Of a stretch of 64,000 nt of DNA, positions 10,950-22,428 are shown in pieces. Within the stretch, counting starts at the first letter, position 1, and every line of letters begins with the position of its first letter. Location of the stretch: contig CM039128.1 in NCBI GenBank assembly GCA_022036555.1, positions 6,897,405 through 6,961,404 on the forward strand, written 5' to 3'. Made by a program: the position numbers and the translations under genes. The notes beneath the pieces were generated by a model. That model worked only from the letters and a program-made list of their open reading frames with translations, was not told the DNA's origin and did not search any database. This stretch comes from Microstegium vimineum (Eukaryota > Streptophyta > Magnoliopsida > Poales > Poaceae).

Positions 10950-12478
10950 GTGGAGGATGCACTTGCGGATCCGGATTGGGTGAATGCCATGCATGAAGAG
11001 TTGAACAACTTCACCCGGAATGAAGTGTGGACACTAGTAGAAAAGCCCAAAGGAGCAAGAATCATTGGCACCAAGTGGGTGTTTAGGAACAAGCAAGATG
11101 ATCAAGGCATGGTTGTGAGGAACAAGGCAAGATTGGTGGAAAAAGGGTTCTCCCAAGTTGAAGGCTTGGATTTTGGGGAGACCTTTGCACCGGTTGCAAG
11201 ACTAGAAGCCATTCGTATCCTTTTGGCATATGCTTCACATCACAAAATGAAACTTTTTCAAATGGATGTGAAGAGTGCCTTTCTAAATGGTTTCATTAAT
11301 GAACTTGTTTTTGTCTCACAACCTCCCGGGTTTGAAGACCCAAATTGTCCTAATCATGTGTATAGGTTGTCCAAGGAACTCTATGGATTGAAACAAGCTC
11401 CAAGAGCTTGGTATGAGAGGCTAAGGGACTTCCTACTCAAGAAGGGCTTCAAGATCGGGAAAGTCGATACCACACTCTTCACCAAGGTGCTAGATGGAGA
11501 GATCTTTGTTTGCCAAGTATATGTCGATGACATTATATTTGGGTCAACAAACCAAGATCATAGCAAGGAATTTGGTGCATTGATGTCCAAGGAGTTTGAG
11601 ATGTCGATGATTGGCGAGCTAACCTTCTTCCTTGGCTTCTAAGTGAAGCAATTGAGGGAGGGCACCTTTATATCTCAAGAGAAGTACACAAATGATGTGC
11701 TCAAGAAATTCAAGATGGAGGATTGCAAGCCAATCAAGACCCCAATGCCTACCAATGGGCATCTCGATCTCGATGAGGGAGGTAAACTGATAGACCAAAC
11801 TCTTTACCGCTCTATGATCGGTAGTTTACTTTACCTCACCGCATCTAGGCCGGATATCATGTTTAGTGTGTGTATGTGTGCTAGGTTTCAAGCAAACCCT
11901 AAGGAGTCGCATATAAGTGTGGTTAAAAGAATCCTTAGGTACATAAGGCACACCCCTAGCATTGGCCTTTGGTATCCCAAAGGAGCTGCCTTCCTACTTT
12001 GTGGCTATTCCGATTCGTATTATGCCGGGTGTAAGGTTGATAGGAAGAGTACCTCCGGCGGTTGCCGTTTGCTAGAAAGGTCACTTGTTTCTTGGTCCTC
12101 AAAGAAGCAAAATAGTGTGGCATTGTCTACCGCCGAGGCGGAATACATAGCCATGGAGCAAGTTGTACACAAATCTTATACATGACCCAAACACTTCTTG
12201 ATTACGGCGTGGTTTTGAAAGATGTTCCACTTTTGTGTGATAATGAAAGCGCCGTAAAGCTTGCTAATAAACCGGTTCAACACTCTCGCACCAAGCACAT
12301 AGATATTCGCCATCACTTTCTTAGAGATCATGTGGCTAGGAAAGATATCACACTAGTGGGAGTTTCTAGCGAAAATCAATTGGCGGATATCTTCACTAAA
12401 CCACTCGATGAAACAACCTTTTGTAGGTTGAGAAGCGAGTTGAATGTGCTTCATCACTCTAACTTCACTAAAAGATGA
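10950..12478 (+). pseudogene. Sirevirus pol, reverse transcriptase and RNase H part
   Basis: The first segment (10950-11642) is a typical Copia RT (RVT_2), with WVFRNKQDDQG, FQMDVKSAFLNG, LYGLKQAPRAWY and the catalytic YVDD near 11520. It ends at TAA 11640-11642 inside FLGF*VKQ, where a glutamine codon is expected, so a C-to-T change of CAA is likely. The second segment (11643-12185) continues in frame through the connection domain and KSTSGG/STAEAEY of RNase H. It is then frameshifted near 12150-12180, and 12182-12478 holds the C-terminal HSRTKHIDIRHHFLRD and DIFTKPL motifs. Reverse transcription and RNA removal would both fail. Confidence 0.93.
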
Positions 12479-14047
12479 TCTTGTGTGAACCAACCTTGCA
12501 TCATGTGTAATATAATCATGTTAATTTAGTAATGCACATAGGCTTGGCTAACATGGCTGGAATAACCGTTCTTGAACGTGTGAAGAAGTCCAAATCATGG
12601 TTTAAACTTGCAAGCAACCTAGATTCAAATTCTTGTAATGCATTGGATGTGCATGTGTTGTTTGCCGTTCCTTTTCGGTTAAGTTTGAGCATCCTCTGTG
12701 TTCGTCCACTTAGAGGGAGCATTCCAAGCTCAAGTCATTTCTATACCCCTCTTGTGGTCATATGATGTCTCCTTGAAGGTTCCATTCGAATATTTTGAGC
12801 TAAAATTAAATCTAAGCCTATGGCAAACTATTTGAAAAGGAGAGTTTGAGAGATGGTTCTCATATCAAGTCCAATCAGGTGTTATTTGGATTGGAACTTG
12901 GTTGGGAGAAAGACACAAAAATCAAATTTGAAAATTTTTATTTTAAATGGCGTCGGACGCTGCCGACGGACGCTCGGCGACAAATGCTTTAGCGTCCATC
13001 GCGATCGTCCGGAGACTGAACGTTGTCTGTTTGCAGGGCGACGGACGCTCCCCAGCGTCCGTCGCGGAGCGTCCGACGCGGTCAATGCGTTTGGGCGTTT
13101 CAAACCTGTTCTGGAAGCCCGACGGACGATGCCGTCGGACGATGTCCAGCGTCTGTCGCACATCGACGGAGCGTCCGTCGCTCCAATCCGGAGCGTCCGT
13201 CGCTCCAATCCGGAGCGTCCGTCGCGAACTTAAGGCTGAATTTTTTTAAAAAATTCCCGTCTCTTCTTTCTCCCTCTCGGTCGCTTCAGTCGGTCCGTAT
13301 GCCGTCGCCGTCCGCTCTCCCATGCCCTAACCGCCGCAGAGCTCGTTTTAGCCACGTCGTTCTCTACTCTGCGTCGCCGCCGCTGCCGCTCAAGGGCCGC
13401 CCCTCCCCTCGCTGGCGTGCTCCTCCAAGTGCCGCCTCCCTTCCTGCGCCACTCTTCCCCCTGCCTCGGGCGTTTCAGCCGTGCAGGGGCATCTTAGCTG
13501 TGGAGCTCTCCTCCAAGGCTCTTCTGGAGGCTTAATCAACCTCGTTTGTGTGGTCAAGGTGAATTCCCTCTTTGGCAACCCTTCTACCAGCTTGCTAATC
13601 CTCTTGCCATTTCCTCTCGCAACCCTAATCCTTAAATCCCCTATTTAGGTTGCGGATTGTGTTTTGAAATCGATCGAGGAACTTACCCCTTCTTTTTTAG
13701 GCTCGGTTCAGTGGTCAGAGGTATGATGGCAATTGGCATATTCGATTCTTTTCTTATCTATTTTCATGATTCTATATAGACCCACTCCTCTCTAGCTACA
13801 TGCTTATATGTTATCTATCCCTATCTATCTATTCGAGCAGGGTCTGTGACAGTGAGGAAGTGGCAGTGAACTCGGGGCAAAGCCCACGAGTAAGGAACGA
13901 GGCAAAGCCTCGAAAGGACAGTCCAGGGCCGTCGTTCCAATCTTGATTTCTTGTGTTGCTCAGTGATTGTCAGTTGGCAGTGGACAGTGAGGTTGTGATT
14001 TGACAATTGAGGATCTCTTGACCGTGACAGTTTGTTTTATCTAGTGT
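12479..14047 (+). other. Spacer between pol and third ORF
   Basis: No intact ORF. At 12949-13225 the GCGTCCGTCGC/GGCGTCGGACGC motifs of the LTR reappear, ending with a tandem 21 bp unit (GGAGCGTCCGTCGCTCCAATC, about 13190-13230). After this comes a GC-rich leader-like stretch (13250-13520). Possible splice signals follow: CAAGGTGAATT near 13557 and TTTTTTAGGC near 13695. A spliced RNA for the third ORF is possible but not shown. Confidence 0.55.
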
Positions 14048-16790
14048 ATGTACATGGCAAGAATGAAGAACGTCGGTCCAGTTCCCGGTAGTGGTGGTGA
14101 CCCTCCACCTCCACCGCGTCCACCCACTGATCGGGGAAGGGGCAAGCAAAAGTTTATTTCCAAGAAGCGCAAGAGGCCACTTATGGATCCAGATTCAGCA
14201 GCAGCAGTGTCAGTGGCAGAGGTCGTAGAGATCGCGGAGCAAGGTGGACGTCGCGCTGGTTTGAGGCTCTCGCCTCGCCGTGGAGCGCGTCGTGAGTCCC
14301 CTATGCGTCCAGAGACAGAGCCTGCAGAGGCTACTAAACCAGAGGAGGCAGAGCCAGTTCCAGAGACTGAGCAGACAGAGGCCGCGAGCCACTCTTCGAT
14401 TGGGGAGCTGATGAGTCACAGAGTTACACGTTCTAGAGGCTCTGGAGCTCCTCCTAGTCCTCCAGGACCTCAGTTACCAGATCCAGTGAGGCATCAGGTC
14501 AGGATTCTCACAGCCAAGCAGGTCCAGCTACTCCGCTTCGTGGACTTTCAGTCTTGGTTCCCAGCTCAGAGGGACCCCTGTGCTGGACGTGACTTCTATA
14601 CCACTATTCACGAGGATTTCTACAGAGCGTATGTTGAGACTGATGCTCCTCTTAGGGCTCACAGAGTTTGCCCACCTGCTCACATAGAGGGTGTCGGTGG
14701 TCCAGAGATTCTACAGCACTTGCAGTATATTCAGGGCCTAACTGATTTGATGGGACGATCTAGTGCTTATCAGAAGGACTAGGTCTATCAGTTCTACGCC
14801 TCTCTGTGGATCTCCCCTGACCACGAGTTCTTTCACTTCGGCTTTAAGGGCCGCGACTTCAGGGTCACAGCAGCTCGATTCAGAGAGCTATTCCACTTAG
14901 AGTCCTCTTCTACGAGGATTCACAGTTTGTGCTATGGAGATCAGGAGGCACCTCGTCGACCTCACGATGGAATAGTGCCATCTACAGACTACGTGAGGTC
15001 GTGTTTCTAGCTACCTTTTACCGAGGGTTCGAGCCGCACTCCGAGAGACCTCATACCTCTTGTTCGGATTCTCCATGAGGTACTCAGACGTACCATTCTT
15101 CCCCGGATTGGAGCCCGGGACACTATTATCCGTCTTCAGCTGTGGCTGCTTGCTCATATTATCCGGAAGGAGAAGTTTGATCTTTGAGATTTGATAGTTA
15201 GCGAGCTTGAGGACATCATAGCTGCAGGGTTCAGAGGACACTGGCAGCTATAGTTTGCACATTGGATTTCATACCTGGTAGTGGCCACAACTCGATTTGG
15301 ATCTCTACGGGTCACGCTTACCAGGTCAGCTACTGAGTTCCCCGTCTACTCGATGGCCTAGTTGGTCATTCATGGGAACCTGCCACGCCCCAGCAGAGCG
15401 TACCCTCCATGCACCAGGCAGGCAGGTGTGCCACCTCAGTCAGCAGAGGACACTGATGCCACAGTTGAGCAGATCGCCCAGGCAGAGCTTGTGGATCTTG
15501 ATTCTCAAATTGACACCGCTGCCGAGGCTGCCTACAGAGAGGATATGGACTCTGACAGCTCAGACGATGACTACAGGCCGATGCGCGAGTACGCACCGGA
15601 GTACGCACCGACGTCTTATGACCATGAGGCAGGAGGGTCAGGTCCAGCTCCAGCTCCAGCTTCAGGCACCTCCGAGGCCACGATTCTTATCCTCCTTACA
15701 AGGATGCAGGAGGAGCAGTCACGACAGGCAGAGGAGCAGAGGCGACCGGCTGCAGATGTTCGGAGACTCACAGCTTAGCAGCTTGCAGCTCAGGCTCAGA
15801 CTCAGGCCCGGCAGGATGAGTTTCAGCACCAGTTCCTAACTTATCAAATGCAGCAGGCTAAAATTCAGAAGACTCAAACTATGCTTCTTGAGCGTCTCCT
15901 TGGCTCGACCTCCAGACAGACCGTCACTCCACAGCTTCAGATGGCCGGGTCTCTCAGCAGCAGCCGTTAGTGGTCGTGGTACCGACTCCAGCATTACCGT
16001 CCGGAGGACTGCAGAGTTAGGCACCATGCGTCCCACCCTTCCAGGCACCTGCCTCTCCAGAGTGCCAGTCTCCGAGGACACATGTGTCCTTGTGGTTGGT
16101 TTCGCCCGGTGAGCTTCAGACAGGCTTCACCCCTATCCGGGGAACCACCATTGCAGAGGCCTCGCGTGACCTCTCGGTCTCTTATTTGGAGATCACAGGA
16201 GATGACTCTCCAGGAGCCGCTCAGCCAGACTCAGGAGCTCCAGAGGTTGAGGTGGATCCTCCGGCGATGGGCACTTATCTTTCCTCAGTTTCCTCATCGG
16301 AGATCGCACCAGATCAGTCCACGCAGACAGTCACCACACCTCCAGTTGTCGTTCAGACAAATGCTATCTCAGTATCAGTTGAGGCAATTGTGACCGAGGC
16401 CCCAGTTCAGACACTGGAGCAGGACGAGGCCGTTACCGTGGCAGTATCTACTCCACCTCAGTCCCAGCCAGCAGAGCTTGTGGTAGCAGTATCTCTGGTC
16501 TCTTTGGCAGTGTCACTCCTCCACCGCCTCGAGTCTTCACTCGTCGGGCTCCCAGACCCGTTACTTCAGAGGCAGGACCGTCAGAGGCACCAACTAAGCC
16601 TCCAGGGGAGCCAGTTCAGTCAGCAGCTCCGGAGCTTCTAGTGTCAGCTCCAGAGGTCACCCCAGCCGCACCCACTCCTGCAGAGGCCGAGGCAGATGTT
16701 GAGTCAGACGAGTCAGATCTTCAGGACTTCATCATGCTCGATCGCCAGGCTGCAGTTTCTTCGCCTTCTTCTCCAGCCCCAAATGCTTAG
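14048..16790 (+). pseudogene. Sirevirus third ORF (env-like), decayed
   Basis: An ATG at 14048 starts a Pro/Arg-rich, then Glu/Ala-rich protein with a more folded middle (LLRFVDFQSWFPAQRD near 14530-14570). It stays in one frame to about 15950 but is interrupted by TAG at 14780, 15008, 15251, 15359 and 15776 and TGA at 15185. It shifts frame near 15900-15955 and again near 16500, and ends at TAG 16788-16790. Its place between pol and the 3' LTR matches the 'env-like' gene of Sireviruses. I see no clear signal peptide or fusion segment, so an envelope role is only a family label. Gln-rich coiled coil occurs near 15780-15900. Confidence 0.7.
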
Positions 16791-16806
16791 TTGTTGGTGC
16801 TTGACG

Positions 16807-16819
16807 CCAAAGGGGGAGA
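16807..16819 (+). other. Upstream polypurine tract
   Basis: CAAAGGGGGAGAG lies about 20 bases after the third ORF stop and 450 bases before the right LTR. It has the core of the terminal tract. Several PPT copies upstream of the 3' LTR are a known Sirevirus habit. Confidence 0.55.
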
Positions 16820-17253
16820 GAGGGTTGAGTATAGAGATAGGGGGAGGGATTCGGTTCTTTGTGTGATTTTATTCCCTCGTACTCATGTCATCATGTCTAT
16901 CTTATTGCATTTGTGTATATGTGTGATGAATGATGCTAGTGAGATCCTTGTGTGTGAGAGACTTTCTCTTGTTTTCACTAATATATGTTGTGAGTTGTCT
17001 CTTGTTCATGATATGTCTCTATGATCAAATGGTATTTGAGCTTCCGCGTCTTACTCCGATAATTATGAGAGAATATCTTGAGGTACCATAATTCCATTTC
17101 ATATCCATGAGTACCATGTTTTGTGGCTTGGCAAGAATGAGCAAGTATTGTTCATTTTAATTCACTAACTCTTGCTCAATCCTTTCAAGTCACCTGAAAT
17201 TCTAACCTCTCCATCTTATATCCATACTCGAGGAGTTATTGTCGTCAATCACC

Positions 17254-17266
17254 AAAAAGGGGGAGA
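17254..17266 (+). other. Polypurine tract next to the right LTR
   Basis: AAAAAGGGGGAGA ends one base before the TGAAG that opens the right LTR, the position needed to prime plus-strand DNA. Confidence 0.85.
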
Positions 17267-17267
17267 T

Positions 17268-18774
17268 TGAAGAATCATGGCCCTATTGGTTTCGGTGATT
17301 AACGACAATTAGCAATTATTATGGCTAACGTGTGTTTTGCAGAGGCTATGAGTAGCTTAGCCATAGTGATCAACATGAATGGGCATCAATGGTTATCACT
17401 TAGCCCCCAAGATGGATATCGTTTCGGATTTCAAAGAGACATGATGAAGACCCTAGAATGATAGGCTAAGTGCCATAAGGAGATGAAGGGAACTTAGAAA
17501 TAGATAGGGCTTCTATTTGATCTTTGACCGTACTATCGAGAGGGGTTGAGACTAGTAGCTTGACTTAGGAAAGCCTCATGACTTAGGTGTGGTGCACACT
17601 TGACTTCCTTAGCTCTAAGCAAGCCTATGGTGACCGTAAGATAGCCAAGAACTTCTTCCGATTTCATCGCGACGAAAATTGGAGTTGAAAAAGAAGTTTA
17701 CTGGGCGTCGGACGCTGAGTCTGGAGACACCGGACGCTGTCCGTCGCATCGGACGATGGCGTCGGACGCTGACGTCAAGATGACGCAGCGCCCGTCGGCC
17801 GCCCAGTTTGAGCCCCTGAGTGTCAAAGGGAGTCGGACGCTAGGGTAGCGTCCGTCGGCCTTCCAGTAGGGTTGTTTTCAGTGCAAAACGAAAAGGGGCG
17901 TCGGACGCTGATGCCTCAGCGTCTGTCGGACTGCGCTAGAGTGTCCGTCGCCCAAATCAGTTTGCAGAACTAGCCGTTGGGCAGGGCGACGGACGCTCCG
18001 ACACCTAGGCATCGGAGCGTCCGTCGCCAACTTAAAGTGCCAGCCCGAGGCAGTTTTCTGAGGGGCTATTTATAGCTCCTCACACTTCTCTCCCACCTTG
18101 CCTTTTGCTCATTTCAGTTGCTGAAGTTTTTGAGAAGGTTGGGAAGAGAGCAAGAGCCCTAGAGTGAGAGAGTGATTCGTGAATCCATCCATCCTCTCCT
18201 CTAGTTCATCCAAGAGTTCAAGTGTGCATCCTCTAGTTGTGAAGCTTGAGTGAGTCAAGTGAAGATCGAGGCTTGTTACTCTTGGTGATCGACATCACCT
18301 AGACGGTCCGGTGGTGCTTGGAGGAAGGTGATCGCCGGGGAGTTTGTCGGCGGCCCTTCTTCATCGACTTGTGATCGGTTGTGGGCGATTCACCGAGCCG
18401 GAGTGGCGAAGAATCAGCCCGTAGAGAGCACTCATCCCTTGCGCGGGATTGAGGGGGAGCTATACCTTGCGAGGTGCTCTAACGAGGACTAGGGGAGTGT
18501 CGACTCCTCGATACCTCGGCAAAACATCGTCGTGTCAAGCATCTCTTTCCCTAGCTCTTTTACACCGCATTACTTTCCGCACTTGTCTTTCAATTCATAC
18601 TAGAATTGTGTAGGAAGGTTTTGCTTTCTTTTGGCTTGCTACCGCTTTCTTACTAGGACACACAATCGGTAGGCACTAGGGGGTTAATTGGTTCTTGATA
18701 GGTTTAATTCTTGTCTAGAAATTAAAAAGAGCCCAATTCACCCCCCCCCCCTCTTGGTCATCTTGATCCTTTCA
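17268..18774 (+). repeat. Sirevirus right LTR
   Basis: 1507 bp, TG...CA, matching the left LTR base for base over long stretches. The GC-rich module block (17703-18020) differs from the left copy by gain and loss of whole modules. The TATA box at 18066 is kept. Confidence 0.93.
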
Positions 18775-18779
18775 AACAT

Positions 18780-19434
18780 AAGGAAATAGAATTGAGAAAG
18801 GGGTATGCTGGAGCATTTTTTTTCCACTTCATTCCCCTATATGACATTTTTAGGGGAAAATGATTGTTTTTCTCAATCTGCTAGTAGAGCTGCTTTTACT
18901 CTCCTATCCTATATGTAATACTCACCTCGACTGTTGTTTGATCTAGGGCACATGATTAGTCTAATCACATGTCTAGCTTACTAACTAACTAACCAACCAA
19001 CACATGAGCACACATGAATGCAACATCAATATTAATAACTACTAGTAGTAACTGAATATTTGCAATATATTATAATCACTTCTCCCCTTAGTGATCTTCA
19101 CGGAAATTGCCCAATTTGCGCGTGCTTAACCACTAATCCTATACCGGAGATCGCGGTGCCCATCGACGGCTGGCTACACATGTCATGTTGATACATACAT
19201 GGTGATCTTTCCCGTTGACATATGTCATTAGGGGGAGGAGGGGGAACATGGATACAAATCAAGGCACCCCACAGCCGGCCCGGCCTAATTAATAAATCAT
19301 GAAGATTAATAATTACATGTGCAACGCATCCCATTAGTCCAATTGATTGATTGAAGCATTTGTGTCTATCATGATAACCAGCTTCCCACCGGGGAACATG
19401 CTGGCACATTAATTTTAGAGCCTGCTAATGCATA
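18780..19434. other. Intergenic stretch
   Basis: The first 90 bases continue the sequence found left of the Sirevirus. The rest shows no gene or element that I can support. Confidence 0.5.
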
Positions 19435-19690
19435 CTCCTTGTGTTGATGAAAGAATATATCCTATAATTGTCTTAAGTCAAATTCTGTGAACTTTTGACT
19501 GAATTTCTAGAGAAAAAAAACATTAAAATTAATGATATCAAATTAATATCATTAGATTTATTGTAGAATATATTTTCACTTAGTGCTTATTTTATATCAT
19601 AGATGATATTACTTTTTCCTATACAGTTAGTCAAAGTTAAAATTAATTAGTATAGATTATAGAAATTGATTTATTCAGGAATAGATGGAG
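19435..19690. mobile_element. Stowaway-type MITE
   Basis: The left end TA-CTCCTTGTGTTGATGA and right end AATAGATGGAG-TA carry degenerate Stowaway termini. The interior AGTCAAA...GTCAAAGTT pairing is typical. It lies about 650 bp upstream of the HLH gene TATA box. Confidence 0.65.
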
Positions 19691-20334
19691 TATTGTTTAT
19701 TTTTAATCCCTACTAGCTATAATAATTAACATAAATAGGGACCGGATGCAACACTATACGTGAACACATGATGATGCAGGCGAGACTTTTCTTTGCTGCA
19801 CTTTTGCTGAGGTGGCAGGCTGGCAAAGGAACTAGGTGGAGTGTGTGGGGCCCATGCGACAGATACGTTACAGAGTGTTCTGACTAGGAAAAATTAAAAG
19901 GCAAGTGAAGTAAAGGGTAGTAGCTAGTAGTGCATGGTTGGTAGCGCCTGAGAGAGGTGTCTGCTTGTGCTTGGCCGATCGAAGATACACGATAGATAGA
20001 GAGGTGTGTTGTGTTGGTTGTTTAAGGAATCATGTGGTGGCATGTGGCCTTGAGTTACGAGAACATGTATCATGTATGCATGCCTCTCACTTTCTAGTAA
20101 TGCAATGCAATGCTTGCATCCCAACAACATGCCCTGCCCTGCCCTGCCCTGGCTGCATTATCCTTGTCAATGTGCACTGTATCGTATCCACATGCATACA
20201 TATGATCTAGTTAGCTAAGTTTGATGACTACAGAAGTTAATTAATTATTCCTGACCCGTCCTTTATCATGCCAATGCATGCCACCTAATTCTCACACGCA
20301 TATCTTCTCTTCTTCCAGCCTATAGCATATCGAT

Positions 20335-20344
20335 CTATATAAAC
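20335..20344 (+). promoter_or_regulatory. TATA box of the HLH gene
   Basis: CTATATAAAC, followed by a pyrimidine-rich stretch (CCCCTTGCCCCTCCTCTCTC) where transcription could start near 20365-20375. This gives a 5' leader of about 210 bases before the ATG at 20585. Confidence 0.7.
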
Positions 20345-20584
20345 ACCCCCTTGCCCCTCCTCTCTCTAACATCCCTGATCTCATCCAACGCTGTGTGCGG
20401 TAACATAGAAACGGAAAGTCTCATACATTATCTAAAAAAAATCCCTAGCCTCATCCTCATCTAGCTATCTCCCTCTAATTCATCGGATTATTCATTCTTC
20501 ATTTCTCTCCACATTATCCCATAGTTGCAACTGCAAGTAGCTACAGGCGTTAGTTATTGCTGTTTGCAACAACAACGATTGGCC

Positions 20585-20944
20585 ATGGGTGCCCACACCG
20601 GCAGCCGTCGTTGCAGCCCATCGACATCATCGACGTCGAGGAGAAGAACGAGGCCGCCGGCATCCTCCGCTGCCGTGGCCGCAAGAAGGCCTTCGCTGAC
20701 GAAGCCAATGAGCAAGGACGATGCCGCGGTAGGTGCCAAGGCGAGGACGAAGGCCTGCAGCAGGCCACGCGACATGGAGGTGAGGAAGAAGATGGAGGTG
20801 CTCAGGCGGCTCGTCCCCAGCGGTAGCAGTGATGACGAGGTCGACGAGCTCCTCCTGCGTGCCGCCGGCTACATCGCGCGGCTGCAGGCACAGGTGACGG
20901 TGATGCAGTTCATGGTCGACGTGCTGGAGGACACAAATCCTTGA
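20585..20944 (+). CDS. Atypical HLH (non-DNA-binding bHLH-like) protein
   Basis: 119 residues, single exon. The start is the ATG in GCCATGGGT, a good plant context; no ATG precedes it in frame. Residues 1-63 are Ser/Arg/Ala-rich. Residues 64-77 form helix 1 (VRKKMEVLRRLVP), 78-86 the loop and 87-115 helix 2 (LLRAAGYIARLQAQVTVMQF). The basic region with the Glu/Arg residues that read an E-box is absent, so it probably dimerises with, and blocks or tunes, other bHLH factors in the nucleus. The helix 2 pattern, with YI-LQ-QV-VMQ-MV, is most like the UPBEAT1/PAR/IBH1 kind of plant HLH proteins. Which subgroup it belongs to is not settled by eye. Upstream sequence carries a TATA box. Confidence 0.8.
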   Translation: MGAHTGSRRCSPSTSSTSRRRTRPPASSAAVAARRPSLTKPMSKDDAAVGAKARTKACSRPRDMEVRKKMEVLRRLVPSGSSDDEVDELLLRAAGYIARLQAQVTVMQFMVDVLEDTNP

Positions 20945-21148
20945 TCATTTTTTTATATTTTTATTATTAGGCTTGAGATGACACACATACGTAATACACA
21001 CCATATACATGATACTTACTTTTGTACTGAAATCTTGGGTTCACGTGGTTCTTTACTTCTTTATCTCTTTGTTTGATGACTCCTCAGAGGAGGGATCGAT
21101 CCTAAAGCTTGAACAAGAGCCGCTTGCTGAACTGGATAACCCTTCCCC

Positions 21149-21179
<31 letters not shown>

Positions 21180-21509
21180 AAAAACCTATCAGCATAGCTT
21201 TGCCGAGCATGTATATTGATAAATAAAGGAGTAAAATACAGCAACACAACACCACAAATCTTAAGAGATGGGATTGGGGTAGATGCTACCATTGTCTTGT
21301 GGATGATCACCAAGTCAGCCCATGCAAGATTTTTTTCCCCCGATGCATCCATACCTGCCGCTCTAGAGACATCGAGACTGGCATTGTTCCTTTTGGATCC
21401 GCCGATCCTACTTCGCGAGTTGTTTCCACTATGTGACACCGTCCCTAACAAACCAAAGAGTTGGGCTAACGTTGTGGCCATGCCAAGTCCAGGTGGATGT
21501 AGGGCCTGT
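20945..21509. other. 3' region of the HLH gene and homopolymer tract
   Basis: Presumed 3' UTR followed by non-coding DNA. It contains a C run then an A run at about 21147-21184 (more than 20 C followed by about 14 A). No second gene seen. Confidence 0.5.
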
Positions 21510-21674
21510 AAGTGGCGGAGCTAGAACAAATTCAAAGGGGTGCATTTGCCTTTATGGATGCAAGGGTTTTCAATTTATGGGTGCATATATGATGAAAAAT
21601 TAACTCTTATCACTGTTTTTAAAAAAATTATGGGTGCGGCTGCACCCATTGAGCTCAACATAGCTCCGCCGCTG
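21510..21674. mobile_element. hAT-type MITE
   Basis: Ends AAGTGGCGGAGCTAG and TAGCTCCGCCGCTG are inverted repeats of a CAGTGGCGGAGCTA terminus. An exact 8 bp duplication GGGCCTGT flanks it (21502-21509 and 21675-21682). 165 bp, non-coding, non-autonomous. Confidence 0.9.
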
Positions 21675-21682
21675 GGGCCTGT

Positions 21683-22420
21683 TTAGCATGGATTCACCAC
21701 CGGAAAAAGTGAATATGAATTTGTGATCACCTATCTATCACCTAACAGTGAATTGTTTAGCAAATATTACAGCTCTAAATCCACGCAGGGGCATTTTCAT
21801 TGGAATGACCAAAATTATCCTTGGGCTCTAGTGTTCTCTCTATCTCAATGCTAACATGGCCCACACATTATCTCTTCTTCATCTTGCTATCGAGCAGAGC
21901 ACATGGCACGCCCGGCGGAGGTAGTGGGAGCGACCATGGCGGCGGGTAGGTATGCACAGACCCATGGCCTCGCCACAGCCCCCAAGTGCGGCCTCACCGA
22001 AGCTAGGCGGGCTCGACGACCCCGTGGCCTTGCCAAAGCCCACAGGTGCGGCCTCATAGGATTTTGGTGGGCAAGTGAGGGTGTGGCCAGCAAGGTTTTG
22101 TGATTCTTTTTTGCAAATATTTTGGTGCTGACCAAAATGGACGAAATTTGGAAATTTCGGAGTGGTTCTCAGTTAAAATTTGAATGAAATTTGATCAAAT
22201 TTGAGTGAAATTTGATCAAATTTGAGTAGTCAGGCTGAGAGAGGGAGGAGAAAAAAATATAAAACTAAGATTTCTGATATGAGCTGGGGCCTTTTACTAT
22301 GAGAGATGTTTTGTAGGTTGGTTAACATATTTTTTTGGGCCTGAATTTAAATTGTACCGAATTATTTGACAGGTTTCATATTATTTCGGGCCCAACTGAA
22401 ATGGCTGAAATTCGGCCGTG
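21683..22420. other. Intergenic stretch with a small tandem repeat
   Basis: No convincing gene. A GC-rich patch lies at 21900-22050. A 21 bp unit (GAAATTTGATCAAATTTGAG plus T) is repeated exactly twice at 22186-22227. Confidence 0.5.
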
Positions 22421-22428
22421 GTGGCCAC

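Larger units (their letters stand above)
5271..18779 (+). mobile_element. Sirevirus-like Copia LTR retrotransposon, full length
   Basis: The element (5276-18774, about 13.5 kb) is bounded by the 5 bp duplication AACAT at 5271-5275 and 18775-18779. Both LTRs begin TGAAG and end CTTTCA. Order: LTR, PBS, long gag with two zinc knuckles and coiled coil, protease, integrase, RT, RNase H, a third ORF, polypurine tract, LTR. Copia domain order (integrase before RT), the great length, the extended gag and the extra ORF match the Sirevirus (SIRE/Maximus) lineage. By eye the first 325 or so LTR bases differ at about 11 places, so insertion is fairly recent. All protein frames are broken, so it cannot now move on its own. 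Confidence 0.95.

Noticed and set aside
13023..13535. Long plus-strand reading frame
   Set aside because: It is Arg/Pro/Ser-rich because of the CpG modules and GC-rich leader of the Sirevirus, with no domain.
20525..20584. An N-terminal extension of the HLH protein starting at position 20525
   Set aside because: The codon there is TTG, not ATG. The first ATG in frame is 20585 in a good context, so the shorter protein was kept.
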